Source: Halorientalis litorea (lineage in GTDB: Archaea; Halobacteriota; Halobacteria; Halobacteriales; Haloarculaceae). From it: a DNA stretch of 64,000 nucleotides. The translations under genes and the position numbers were made by a program. The notes below the pieces were generated by a model. The model did not search any database. It was not told where the DNA came from and was given only the letters and a program-made list of their open reading frames with translations. Positions 27,264 through 35,940 of the stretch are shown piece after piece. Positions within the stretch are counted from its first letter, which is position 1. Each line of letters opens with the position of its first letter. The DNA lies in assembly GCF_023028225.1 (NCBI RefSeq), contig NZ_CP095482.1:1922001-1986000 (forward strand). The letters run 5' to 3'.

Positions 27264-27614
27264 ATGGCCGCGCCGGAGGACATCGACGACCGCATCGAGA
27301 ACCGCCTCCTGAGCCACGGCATCTACGTCACCGGACTGACCCACGGCGAGGAGACGCTGGTGGTCACCTACGAGACGGTCCACGCCACCGACGGCGTCCC
27401 ACACCGCGACATCGGCCGGGTACTCAACCTCCTGCGTGACCTGCGCGAGGAGGGGTGGGACCCGGTCGACGTGGACGGCACCGTCACTGATTTGGACGGT
27501 GACCGACTCGGGACGTGGCACGCAGACGCCGAGTGGTTCCACGAACTCGCGACGGGTGAGGTGACCGAGACGGAGTTCTCACAGCGCGTCCTCGGCACCA
27601 TCGAGGAGGCGTAA
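27264..27614 (+). CDS. Small conserved haloarchaeal protein, hypothetical
   Basis: 116 residues beginning MAAPEDIDDRIENRLLSHGI. Pattern of secondary structure looks like an alpha/beta sandwich: YVTGLTHGEETLVVTYETVH, then a helix DIGRVLNLLRDLREEGWDPV, then VDGTVTDLDGDRLGTWHADA. It is cytosolic, with no known motif. It lies 31 bp before the thioesterase gene and may share its transcript. Confidence 0.65.
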   Translation: MAAPEDIDDRIENRLLSHGIYVTGLTHGEETLVVTYETVHATDGVPHRDIGRVLNLLRDLREEGWDPVDVDGTVTDLDGDRLGTWHADAEWFHELATGEVTETEFSQRVLGTIEEA

Positions 27615-27645
27615 GAGGTAACTTCGCGGCCGCACCTCCCACGCT

Positions 27646-28092
27646 ATGGACCTCCCCACCATCTGGGAGAACCGCGTCCGGTTCGAGGAGACGGACCGGC
27701 AGGGCGTCGTCTTCTACGCCAACTACGTCACCTTTCAGGACGAGACGGTCTCGCAGTTCTTCCGCGAAATCGGGTACAGCTACGCGGACATCGAAGCCGC
27801 CGGCTGGGACATCCACGTGGTGAACGTCGACATCGACTACCGCGGGCAGGCGGGGTTCGGCGACGAGTTGACCCACGGCCTGCGCGTGGCGACTGTCGGC
27901 GAGTCGAGCATGACCTCCGAGTACGTCGCCCGCCGGACGGACGACGGCGTGTTGCTCGCCGAGGGGACCGTCACCCACGTCGCCGTCGACGCCGACACCG
28001 AGGAGCCGACGCGGATTCCCGACGAGTTCCGCGCGGCCGTCGCCGCGTTCCAAGACGACCCGCCCGAGGGTGCCGAGAGCGGCGAGCGTTAA
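27646..28092 (+). CDS. Hotdog-fold acyl-CoA thioesterase (4HBT family)
   Basis: 148 residues. RVRFEETDRQGVVFYANYVTF carries the 4-hydroxybenzoyl-CoA thioesterase active-site Asp17 of the TDxxGVVFYxNY motif. The long helix and five-strand sheet of the hotdog fold follow (VVNVDIDYRGQAGFGDELT, VTHVAVDADT). It should hydrolyse short or aromatic acyl-CoAs. It overlaps the convergent helical-protein gene by 4 bp. Confidence 0.85.
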   Translation: MDLPTIWENRVRFEETDRQGVVFYANYVTFQDETVSQFFREIGYSYADIEAAGWDIHVVNVDIDYRGQAGFGDELTHGLRVATVGESSMTSEYVARRTDDGVLLAEGTVTHVAVDADTEEPTRIPDEFRAAVAAFQDDPPEGAESGER

Positions 28093-28715
28093 CAGACGGG
28101 CTTGGGGTCGACACCCATTGCTTCGAGACGGGACACGTAGATGCCGTAGGCGGCGTCGACCACGTCGCAGGCGGTGTCGAGTGCCCGCTCCCAGTCGCCG
28201 TCGTCGGCACAGAGGGATTCGAGCGTCGCCGCGCCGTCGTCGGCGCGGTTGCTGGCCGCACTCCGCTGGTCCCGCAGGAGGCCCGCTCGCCGCTCGTCGG
28301 CCTCGTTGACGAAGAAGTTCACCGCCTGCAGGAGCGTCCGCTGGGCGACGACGGCCTGCCCGACCAGCGCGGCGACCCGTTCCACGTCGTCGGCGACGGC
28401 CACGTCGGCGGCGGGGAACGTCTCGGCGGGGGGGACTGTCTCGTCGTCGAGTTCGGCGACAACCGCCTCGGCGCGGTTCGCCGCCGCGGCGGCCACGCGC
28501 TCGAACAGGTCCCGTGCCGCCGTGTTCTCGGCCATCTCCGCCCACTCCGTCGTCGTCTCGTGGAGTGCCTGCTCCGTCGCGGCGACCACGCGCAGGACGA
28601 CGGCCGTTTCGAGCGTCGCGTCGGTGGCCGCGATGAGTGCCTTGTCCGACCCGAGGCGTTCGATTGCGGTGTACTCCTCGTCGCTCACGCTGTCGAGAAA
28701 CGTTTCGGCGTCCAT
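28089..28715 (-). CDS. Helical haloarchaeal protein of unknown function
   Basis: 208 residues, predicted almost wholly alpha-helical with heptad-like runs (ETAVVLRVVAATEQALHETT, RDLFERVAAAAANRAEAVVA, LVGQAVVAQRTLLQAVNFFV). The four-helix bundle appearance recalls haloarchaeal proteins loosely labelled rubrerythrin-like, but there is no ExxH metal pairing, so I do not adopt that name. One C-terminal Cys ends the protein (PKPVC). No operon partner. Confidence 0.65.
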   Translation of the reverse strand: MDAETFLDSVSDEEYTAIERLGSDKALIAATDATLETAVVLRVVAATEQALHETTTEWAEMAENTAARDLFERVAAAAANRAEAVVAELDDETVPPAETFPAADVAVADDVERVAALVGQAVVAQRTLLQAVNFFVNEADERRAGLLRDQRSAASNRADDGAATLESLCADDGDWERALDTACDVVDAAYGIYVSRLEAMGVDPKPVC

Positions 28716-28789
28716 GTCGGCTCTACCACCGGCCCGCTCATAGTTCTCCCGCCGGGTCGTTTATTCGCCGGGCGGCCGTACCGGCGTGC

Positions 28790-29944
28790 ATGACCGACTC
28801 CGACGCCTTGACTCCGGCGGCACTCGCGGACCGCATCGACGCCGGCGAGGCCGTCCGACTGCTCGACGTGCGCAACCGCGACGAGTTCGAGGAGTGGCAC
28901 ATCGACGGCCCCGGCGTCACTGCGACGCAGATTCCAAACAGCAAGTGGATACAGGCGGAGGTCACTGACGGCGTGGCTGACCTCGCGGCCGGCATCGACG
29001 GCGACGGTCCCATCACCGTCGTCTGTGGCCGCGGTGAGGCGAGCGACCACGTGGCCGAACTCCTTCGGGACGTGGGTATCGACGCCCGCAACCTCGCAGA
29101 GGGAATGCGCGGGTGGGCACGGGTGTATCAGGCGACCGAAATCTCGACCGACCCGACGGTCCTACAGTACCGCCGCCCAGCGAGTGGTTGTCTCTCCTAC
29201 GCAGTCGTCGCCAGCGGCGAGGCGGCCGTCGTGGACCCGCTCCGTGCGTTCACCGACCGCTACGTTTCGGATGCGGCAGAACGGGGGGCCGACATAACCA
29301 CAGTCTTCGACACGCACGTCCACGCCGACCACGTCAGCGGCCTGCGGGAACTGGCCGACGAGACGGGGGCCGCCCGCCTCATGCCGCGACTGTCGGCCGA
29401 ACGCGGTGCCGACTACGACGTGACGACGGTCATCGACGGCGAGGAACTGACCGTCGGGGACGCGACGCTCCGGTTCGTCCACCTCCCGGGGCACACCACG
29501 GGCATGACCGCTGTCGCCGTCGGCGACGTGTTGCTCTCCGGCGACAGCCTGTTCACCGAGAGCGTCGCTCGGCCGGACCTCCAGCGCGGTGACGGGGGCG
29601 CGGAGGCACTCGCGGCGCGACTCCACGAGTCACTGACCGACCGCCTCGCCGAGTTCCCGGACGACACGCTCGTCGCCCCCGGACACTACAGCGACGCGGC
29701 GACGGCCGCTCCGGACGGCAGCCACACCGCCACGCTGGGCGAGTTGCGCGAGCGGCTCCCCGTCTTCGAGATGGACCGTAGCGAGTTCGTCGCCCGCGTC
29801 GTCCGCGACATGCCGCCCCAGCCAGCGAACTACGAGCGCGTCGTCGCCACGAACCTCGGCCTCGAAGCCGCGGCCGACGACGAGGCCTTCGAGATGGAAC
29901 TCGGCCCGAACAACTGCGCGGCGACGCCCGCGCTCGACGACTGA
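28790..29944 (+). CDS. Rhodanese - metallo-beta-lactamase fusion, persulfide dioxygenase-like
   Basis: 384 residues. The N-terminal rhodanese domain (about 5-110) has RLLDVRNRDEFEEWHI and the active-site loop VVCGRGEASDHVA with Cys near 82. The MBL domain (about 130-310) has THVHADHVSG as the metal motif (HxHxDH), HLPGHTTG, SGDSLF and VAPGHY. This resembles ETHE1-type persulfide dioxygenases linked to a rhodanese, which oxidise or pass on sulfane sulfur. Here the rhodanese comes first. The extra C-terminal 60 residues (QPANYERVVATNLG) recur in MBL-rhodanese proteins. Promoter GTTTATTCG near 28759-28767. Confidence 0.85.
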   Translation: MTDSDALTPAALADRIDAGEAVRLLDVRNRDEFEEWHIDGPGVTATQIPNSKWIQAEVTDGVADLAAGIDGDGPITVVCGRGEASDHVAELLRDVGIDARNLAEGMRGWARVYQATEISTDPTVLQYRRPASGCLSYAVVASGEAAVVDPLRAFTDRYVSDAAERGADITTVFDTHVHADHVSGLRELADETGAARLMPRLSAERGADYDVTTVIDGEELTVGDATLRFVHLPGHTTGMTAVAVGDVLLSGDSLFTESVARPDLQRGDGGAEALAARLHESLTDRLAEFPDDTLVAPGHYSDAATAAPDGSHTATLGELRERLPVFEMDRSEFVARVVRDMPPQPANYERVVATNLGLEAAADDEAFEMELGPNNCAATPALDD

Positions 29945-29952
29945 GGGCGTTT

Positions 29953-30023
29953 CAACTGGTAGCGTCTCGGCGTGAAATACTTACTCTGTAAACTGGATGG
30001 CGAGCTTTCACACCAACTGGTAG
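29953..30023. repeat. Direct repeat CAACTGGTAG upstream of the SDR gene
   Basis: CAACTGGTAG occurs at 29953-29962 and 30014-30023, with a related AAACTGGATG at 29990-29999 between them. The second copy immediately precedes the TATA-like TTTTATTGG used by the SDR gene (start 30055), the position of a BRE or activator/operator site. Confidence 0.45.
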
Positions 30024-30054
30024 TTTTATTGGCGCGGCGGCTGTGGGTGGGGCC

Positions 30055-30819
30055 ATGCGACTCGAAGACGACACCGTGTTCGTGACGGGTGCAGGGTCAG
30101 GAATCGGCCGCGCGGCGGCGAAACGCTGTGCCAGCGAAGGGGCGTACGTCGTCGTCACCGACGTGGACGAGGACGGCGGCGAGGAGACCGTCGCTCACAT
30201 CGAGGACGCGGACGCGGGCGGTGCGGAGTTCCGGAAACTCGACGTGACCGACGGCGACGCCTTCGACGAGGTGGTACTGGACGTGGCCGAGGACCACGGC
30301 CTCGACGTGATGGTCAACAACGCCGGCGTCGGCCACCCGCCCGAGAGCATGGAGGACGTGGCCGACAGCATGTTCGAGTTCGTCCTCGACGTGAACGTCA
30401 AGGGCGTCTGGAACGGCTGTGGCGCGGCCCTCCCGGTGCTGAAAGAGCAGGGTCACGGTGCTATCGTCAACGTGGGGTCACTGGCGTCGATTCTCGGCCT
30501 CCCGAAGCAGGCGGCATACTCCCTGTCGAAGGGTGCGGTCCTGAACTTCACGCGCGCCATCGCGGCCGAGGCCGGCCCCTACGGCGTCCGGGCCAACACC
30601 GTCTGTCCGGGCTTCACCGACACGCCGCTGGCCGAGAAGTTCTTCGCCGGGCAGGACGACCCGGCGGCCGCCCGCGAGAAGATGGAAGCGGAGTACCCGC
30701 TGAAACGCCTCGGCGAACCCGAGGAGATAGCCGACGCCATCCTCTTTCTGGCCTCAGACGAGGCGTCGTGGATTACCGGCCACGGCCTCGTCGTCGACGG
30801 CGGGTTCTCCACGAGCTGA
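30055..30819 (+). CDS. Short-chain dehydrogenase/reductase (SDR)
   Basis: 254 residues from ATG 30055, 27 bp after the box TTTTATTG. The classical SDR motifs are present: TGAGSGIGRAAA for NAD(P) binding, TDVDEDGG with the Asp that favours NAD, NNAGVG, catalytic Ser in NVGSLASI, and YSLSK (Tyr and Lys) near 155. The C-terminal WITGHGLVVDGGFST is typical of FabG-like enzymes. Substrate cannot be read from sequence. Confidence 0.9.
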   Translation: MRLEDDTVFVTGAGSGIGRAAAKRCASEGAYVVVTDVDEDGGEETVAHIEDADAGGAEFRKLDVTDGDAFDEVVLDVAEDHGLDVMVNNAGVGHPPESMEDVADSMFEFVLDVNVKGVWNGCGAALPVLKEQGHGAIVNVGSLASILGLPKQAAYSLSKGAVLNFTRAIAAEAGPYGVRANTVCPGFTDTPLAEKFFAGQDDPAAAREKMEAEYPLKRLGEPEEIADAILFLASDEASWITGHGLVVDGGFSTS

Positions 30820-30894
30820 GGCTGCTCGCGGCGACAGGTTCGCCGCCGCCCCGACGGGGCAAAGATTGAGGCACCCGGCCGTCCGAGACGTGGC

Positions 30895-31284
30895 ATGGGT
30901 TACCACCTCATCGACCCCGCCGAACTGGACCAGTGGGACGACCGGCCGGTCGACGTGCGGTCGGTCAGCGACGCGGCCGACCTGCCGTATCAGGACGCGA
31001 AACTCGGCCTCCGGGTGTACGAGGCCGACCCCGGCGAGCAACTCCCGCTGAAGTACCACTCCCACGACGAACAGGTCGAGGCGTTCTACGTCCTCGACGG
31101 CACGCTCCACGTCGAGACGCCCGCGGAGACGTTCACCGTCGAGACGGACCACGTCTTCGTGGTCGAACCCGGCAACCCACAGCGGGCACACAACCCCGAG
31201 GACGCCACCGAATCGGTCCGCGTCCTCGCTATCGGCGCGCCGTCGGTGGACGACGCCCGGCCCTACGACCCGGACGAGACGTGA
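30895..31284 (+). CDS. Single-domain cupin protein
   Basis: 129 residues forming one cupin barrel. Motif 1 is KYHSHDEQVEAFYVLDGTL, with two His and a Glu as probable metal ligands; motif 2 is FVVEPGNPQRAHNPED, supplying the last His. Such proteins bind a divalent metal and act as dioxygenases, isomerases or ligand sensors. There are no clues to substrate in the neighbouring SDR and MFS genes. Confidence 0.82.
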   Translation: MGYHLIDPAELDQWDDRPVDVRSVSDAADLPYQDAKLGLRVYEADPGEQLPLKYHSHDEQVEAFYVLDGTLHVETPAETFTVETDHVFVVEPGNPQRAHNPEDATESVRVLAIGAPSVDDARPYDPDET

Positions 31285-31300
31285 GAGGACGACACGCCGC

Positions 31301-32662
31301 TCACTGGGAGGCCTCGAACTCCGCGCCGAAGACGAGGAAGACGGCCACGCCGGCCACGCCGACGGCCGAGGCCACGCCGAAGGCCAGCTCCGGCGAGTAG
31401 GCGTCGTAGAGCCACCCACCGAGCAACGCGCTCGGGACGACGAGCGTGTTGCGCAGGAGATAGTAGGCACCGGTCACCCGCCCGCCAGCACCCTGCTCGG
31501 CGGGGCCGACGACGAGTGCCTTGTGGGCCGGCAGGCCGGCGAAGCGAAGCCCCGAGAACGCGAACAGCAGGCCGACTACCAGCGGGTCCGCGGGGGCCGA
31601 AATCAGGAGGACGGGGAAGACGGCGTAGACGGCGAACCCGAGGGCGACGACGGGCTTGAGACCGACGCGCTCCGCGAGTTTCGCCACCGGGACCATGCTC
31701 AGGAGTGCGACGGCCATCTCCACAGCCAACAGGACGCCGAACAGCGCGTCCGGGGAGAGGTAGCCCACGACGGGCAGGGTGGCCTCGACGGCCAGAAACT
31801 CCGTGACCACGATGACGAAGAAGACGTACACCATCCCGTTGGCGAAGCGAACGAGCGTGTCGCCCACCAGCAGCGGCGGGAGTTCCGGCGGCATCGCACG
31901 GAGGTCCGCGACCACCCCGGCGACGCCGCCGGCGGACTTGCCCACGGTGTCCTCGCTGGCGTCGTAGAGGGCGTGCTGGGCGACGGTGCCGACCAGCCCC
32001 GCGACGGCGGCGACGACCAACACCACCCGGAACCCGGCGTCGAACCCGAACACGGCGATGAGACCGGCCGCCAGCAGGGGACCGAGCAGGAACGCCAGCC
32101 GCCGGACCGTCTCCGTGCTGGCGAACCCGGTTGCGAGCCGTTCGGGGGGCACGCTCTGTTTCACGACGGCGAACGTCGCCCCGAGGCCGAAGGACTTCCA
32201 CGCCTGCGCCAGAAAGAGGCCGAGGAAGACGCCGACGGGGAGGACCACCGTCTCGACGTTCACCAGCGGGAGCGGGGGGAGCGTGACCGTCACAGTCCCG
32301 AACAGCGGCGCGGCGACCCAGACGAGAAAGCCCACCGTGGAGGCGAGGCCGAACAGGGTGAGCGCGTACCGCGACCCGACGCGGTCCGAGAGCGCGCCGC
32401 CGGGATAGGGGTACACGGCACTGATGAGGTTCCCCACACTCCCGTACAGCCCGATTGCCACGCCCCCTGCCCCGAGGACGCTCATGTACCGTGGGAGGTA
32501 CCGTCCGGTCATCTGGAAGCCGAGGCTGAACGCGAACATCGCCAGCGAGAGGACGAACACGTCACGCTCCAACGCGAGGAACTGCCGAACCGTCGCGCGG
32601 ACACTCGGGTCTCCCTCCCGTCCCGCGCCCTCGTCGGACGCCGCCCCGCTCGCGTCTGCCAT
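31301..32662 (-). CDS. Major facilitator superfamily transporter
   Basis: 453 residues with about 12 hydrophobic segments and an MFS A-type motif between helices 2 and 3 (GGALSDRVGSRYALTLFG). A hydrophilic central loop around 215-240 (ALYDASEDTVGKSAG) divides the halves, and PAHKALVVGPAEQGAGGRVT is a conserved loop of the second half. The N-terminus is cytosolic and acidic. Substrate unknown. It lies downstream of the PfkB-fold gene on the same strand, separated by a strong palindrome. Confidence 0.88.
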   Translation of the reverse strand: MADASGAASDEGAGREGDPSVRATVRQFLALERDVFVLSLAMFAFSLGFQMTGRYLPRYMSVLGAGGVAIGLYGSVGNLISAVYPYPGGALSDRVGSRYALTLFGLASTVGFLVWVAAPLFGTVTVTLPPLPLVNVETVVLPVGVFLGLFLAQAWKSFGLGATFAVVKQSVPPERLATGFASTETVRRLAFLLGPLLAAGLIAVFGFDAGFRVVLVVAAVAGLVGTVAQHALYDASEDTVGKSAGGVAGVVADLRAMPPELPPLLVGDTLVRFANGMVYVFFVIVVTEFLAVEATLPVVGYLSPDALFGVLLAVEMAVALLSMVPVAKLAERVGLKPVVALGFAVYAVFPVLLISAPADPLVVGLLFAFSGLRFAGLPAHKALVVGPAEQGAGGRVTGAYYLLRNTLVVPSALLGGWLYDAYSPELAFGVASAVGVAGVAVFLVFGAEFEASQ

Positions 32663-32716
32663 GTGTCCGCTACCGGCCGACTCGTGTTAAATCGGGGTTC
32701 CGACTGCTCCGTACGT

Positions 32717-32744
32717 GACCGTTCCGCTCCGGAGCGGAACGGTC
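32717..32744. repeat. Perfect 28-bp palindrome between two same-strand genes
   Basis: Arms GACCGTTCCGCTCC and its exact complement GGAGCGGAACGGTC meet without a spacer. It lies between the stop of the PfkB-fold gene (32759) and the MFS start (32662). It could be a cruciform, a dimeric operator for the MFS gene or an mRNA stem; no T-run follows. Confidence 0.6.
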
Positions 32745-32758
32745 GGCTCGGGAGGCCG

Positions 32759-33730
32759 CTACCGGATTCCGCTGCGCCCGCCGCCTCCCGACCCGCCGTC
32801 CATCGTCTCGACGACGCGTTCCACCTCGTCGGGGTTGACCGCCGGAACCGGACCGGGAATCGTCCGGCTGAGTGCCGCCGCCGCGACGCCGTGGGTCAGC
32901 GCGTCCGACACCGACTCGCCCGCGACGCGCCGCCCGAGGTACGCGCCGGTGAACGCCGCGTGCTGGCCGCTCGTCTCCACTGGCTCCGTCTCGACGGCGT
33001 CCCTGTCGTGAATCGTCTCGTCGTGCCAGACCAGCGCGCCCCGGTCGCCCTGCGTGATGACGACTGTCTGGAAGTCGTACTCGGAGCCGATTTGGTGGGC
33101 GATTTCCGGGGGGCGGCCGGACACCTGCAGGACCGTCTCGGCCTGCTCCTCGTTGACGACGAGGATATCGACGGCCGGGAACATCTCCGTCAGCGTCTCG
33201 CGTGCCGCTTCGGCCGACCAGAGGTCCGGTCGGTGGTCGACGCCGAGGACGGCCGCGCCGCTCGCTGCTCGGAGCGCGGCGAGTGCCGTCTCCGCGACGG
33301 CGTCACCCAGCGCGATGCTCTCGCCGCTGACGAAGACGGCTCCGGCCTCCTGTATCGCGTCCATCGGGAGGTGACTCGGTTCGACCGACTCGATGGCGGT
33401 GCCGCGCCGGTCGTCGAGGACGAGGTTCCCGCGCGGTTCGTTCCCGCGCTCGAAGAAGGTCAGCCCCTGTCGGCTCTCGTCGGCGTCGGTCCACGTCAGG
33501 TCCGTCGTGACACCGTGCCCACGCAGTTCGGACACCGCCCGCCGCCCCAGCGGCGTGTCCGCGAGCGTCGAGGTCCACGTCGTCTCGGTCCCGAGTCGAC
33601 TCGCCGTCACGGCGACGTTGCTCGCCGCCCCCGAGGCCCACACGTCGAGTTCGTCCGTCGTCTCCAACCGTCCGTCCCCCGGCGGCGATAGTCTGAGAGC
33701 CGTCTCCCCGAATGTCACCAGTTCTGTCAT
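32759..33730 (-). CDS. PfkB-fold sugar kinase homologue with altered catalytic motif
   Basis: 323 residues of the ribokinase/PfkB fold: FGETALRLSPPGDG at the N-terminus, the substrate-side ASGAASNVAVTASRLG, VLGVDHRPDLWSA, DILVVNEEQAETVL and TQGDRGALVW. In the second signature, where active kinases have DTxGAGD, the sequence is ETSGQHAAFTGAYL, so position 258 is Ala instead of the catalytic Asp. Fold assignment is firm, but kinase activity is doubtful or uses another base. It may belong to a diverged haloarchaeal subgroup. Confidence 0.85.
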   Translation of the reverse strand: MTELVTFGETALRLSPPGDGRLETTDELDVWASGAASNVAVTASRLGTETTWTSTLADTPLGRRAVSELRGHGVTTDLTWTDADESRQGLTFFERGNEPRGNLVLDDRRGTAIESVEPSHLPMDAIQEAGAVFVSGESIALGDAVAETALAALRAASGAAVLGVDHRPDLWSAEAARETLTEMFPAVDILVVNEEQAETVLQVSGRPPEIAHQIGSEYDFQTVVITQGDRGALVWHDETIHDRDAVETEPVETSGQHAAFTGAYLGRRVAGESVSDALTHGVAAAALSRTIPGPVPAVNPDEVERVVETMDGGSGGGGRSGIR

Positions 33731-33803
33731 GTCCGCTCAATGGAAGCCGGGGGGCTTAGTTCGTGGGGATAACTCGCACGCGGTGCTGGACTGCGGTTGC
33801 CCG

Positions 33804-35894
33804 TCAGTCCCGCCTGCCGCCGTGCCCGGGGTAGTCCCGCTCGAACCGTGCCGCCAGTTCGTCGCGGTCCAGTTCCACGACGACCGGCCGCCCGTGCGGG
33901 CAGGCCCACGGGTTCTCACAGTCGTCGAGTGCCCGCAGGAGGTCACCAATCGACCCCTCGGTCAGCGACGTGTTCCCCGTTATCGACGGGTAGCAGGCCA
34001 TGTCCGCCAGCAGGTCGTCGGCCGCCGCCTCCACCGTCTCCGCGGCCGCCGACTCGCCGGTGACGAACGCCGACAACACCTCCCGGAGCAGGGACGGGTC
34101 CGCCGCCTCGGCCACGAGGTCCGGCACCGTCCGCACCGCCACGGTCCGCTCGTCGGTCAGGTCCACGCGAAAACCCAGCCGCGCCAGCGCGTCCTCGTAC
34201 TCGGCGACCAGCGCGGCCTCCCGTGCCGTCAGCGAGAGTGTCACCGGGTCGGCCAGCACCTGCGTGTCCGTCCCGCCCGCGAGTCGCTCGCGCAACCGCT
34301 CGTAGTTGACCCGCTCGTCGGCCGCGTGCTGGTCCACCAACACGAGGCCGTCCGCGGTTTCGGCGACGACGTACGTCCCGTCGAACTGCCCGAGGACTCG
34401 CATCGACGGCAGGCGGTCGAACGCCTCCCGCTCGGCACCGACCGCCTCGTCGTCACCGAGTCGTGCCTGCTCCGTGCCCGGGCGAAACCGGCGGTGATGG
34501 TCACTGTCTGCGTCCGCATCCGCACGCTGTGACACCGAGGTGTCCTCCGTACGCTGTGGCTCTGGGGCGTCGTCCGCACGCGACCCGCCGCCTGCCGACG
34601 TGTCCGCGGTGGTCGGTGTCTCCCGCGGTTCGTCGCTGTCCTCGTCCGTCGCTGGGGTCGGGTCCGCGTCCGCTCGGGTACGGATGTCTCCCGGCCCGAT
34701 GGCCTCGCCCGAACGCGTGGGCGGGTCGTCCTGCGTTTCCGAACCACGTTCGTCGTTGTCCGCGACAGTTTCACTCGTTGCCCGACCCTCGTCGTCCGGC
34801 CCGTCCCGTTCCGGGCTGATTTCGGTCTGGTCGGGGGCCGACTGCCCCCGCGGGGCAGACGAGCGGAGGATACCCGCCTCGAGGAGGGCCGTCTCGACTG
34901 CACTGCGGACCTGCTTGCGGACACCCTCCTCGTCCGCGAACCGCACCTCCGTCTTGCGTGGGTGGACGTTCACGTCCACGGTCCCCGGCGGCACCGACAG
35001 GAACAGGACCGTGAAGGGGTAGCGGTCGGGTGCCAGTTGCGTCCCGTAGGCTTCGACCACGGCGTCCCTGACCGCCGTCGAGCGGACGTACCGCCCGTCG
35101 ACGTAGGTGGCGACGTACTCCCCGCTCGCCCGGTTGGTCTCGGGGTGGCTGACAAGCCCCGACACGTCCGTGAGCGGGGCGTCCTCGGCTCCCCCGTCCG
35201 GCCCGTCGACGGGGACCATCGCGCTCGCCACCTCGCGGCCGTACACCGACATGACCGCGCTCTGGAGGTCGCCGTCGCCCGTCGTGGCGAACGTCTCGCG
35301 CCCGTCGTGGTCGAGGCTGACGCGGACGTCCGGGTTCGCCAACGCGTAGCCCGTGACGACAGTGTTGACGTGTGCGAACTCCGTCCCGTCCTGTTTCAGG
35401 TACTTCCGGCGGGCCGGGACGTTGAAGAAGAGGTCCGCTATCTCGACCGTGGTCCCCTCCGGACAGCCCGTGGGTTCGACCGTCGTCACCTCGCCGCCCT
35501 CGACGCGGAGACGCGTGCCCCGGGTACCGCCGTGAGGTCGGGTCTCGATGGTCAGCCGCGAGACGGCACCGATGGCGTGGAGGGCCTCGCCGCGGAAGCC
35601 CAGCGTCCCGACGCCGGATTCGAGGTCGTCGATGTCGCGTATCTTCGAGGTGGTGTGTTCCCGGACGGCGGCCCGGACCTCTGACTCGGACATGCCGACG
35701 CCGTCGTCGGTCACGCGAATCCCGTCTTTCCCGCCGGACTCGACGGCTACCTCGACGCGGGTGGCGTCGGCGTCGATGCTGTTCTCGACCAACTCCTTCA
35801 CCGCGGAGGCGGGGCGTTCGACCACCTCTCCGGCCGCGATGCGCTCGACCGTCGCCGCATCGAGTTCCCGTATCGCGCCCGACTCCTCGCTCAT
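33804..35894 (-). CDS. mutL: DNA mismatch repair protein MutL (endonuclease type)
   Basis: 696 residues. The GHKL ATPase region (about 1-330) shows IAAGEVVERPASAVKELVEN, DDGVGMSE, LGFRGEALHAI and GTTVEIADLFFNVPARRKYL. A long acidic, low-complexity linker (about 350-490) precedes the C-terminal dimerisation domain. That domain contains DQHAADERVNYE at about 521-532, matching the metal-dependent nicking motif DQHA(X)2E(X)4E, plus ACYPSI, CPHGRP and FERDY. MutL is thus predicted to nick DNA after MutS recognition. The GHKL start is at the conserved position, supporting the ATG at 35892-35894. Confidence 0.96.
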   Translation of the reverse strand: MSEESGAIRELDAATVERIAAGEVVERPASAVKELVENSIDADATRVEVAVESGGKDGIRVTDDGVGMSESEVRAAVREHTTSKIRDIDDLESGVGTLGFRGEALHAIGAVSRLTIETRPHGGTRGTRLRVEGGEVTTVEPTGCPEGTTVEIADLFFNVPARRKYLKQDGTEFAHVNTVVTGYALANPDVRVSLDHDGRETFATTGDGDLQSAVMSVYGREVASAMVPVDGPDGGAEDAPLTDVSGLVSHPETNRASGEYVATYVDGRYVRSTAVRDAVVEAYGTQLAPDRYPFTVLFLSVPPGTVDVNVHPRKTEVRFADEEGVRKQVRSAVETALLEAGILRSSAPRGQSAPDQTEISPERDGPDDEGRATSETVADNDERGSETQDDPPTRSGEAIGPGDIRTRADADPTPATDEDSDEPRETPTTADTSAGGGSRADDAPEPQRTEDTSVSQRADADADSDHHRRFRPGTEQARLGDDEAVGAEREAFDRLPSMRVLGQFDGTYVVAETADGLVLVDQHAADERVNYERLRERLAGGTDTQVLADPVTLSLTAREAALVAEYEDALARLGFRVDLTDERTVAVRTVPDLVAEAADPSLLREVLSAFVTGESAAAETVEAAADDLLADMACYPSITGNTSLTEGSIGDLLRALDDCENPWACPHGRPVVVELDRDELAARFERDYPGHGGRRD

Positions 35895-35940
35895 ACTGTC
35901 TCACTGCGCCGTCGCTCACTTGAGTATGCCGCCCGCGCCG

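Noticed and set aside
31523-33691. A 722-codon plus-strand open frame
   Set aside because: It lies opposite the MFS and PfkB-fold genes; composition is Arg/Glu/His-rich low complexity, typical of antisense frames in high-GC DNA.
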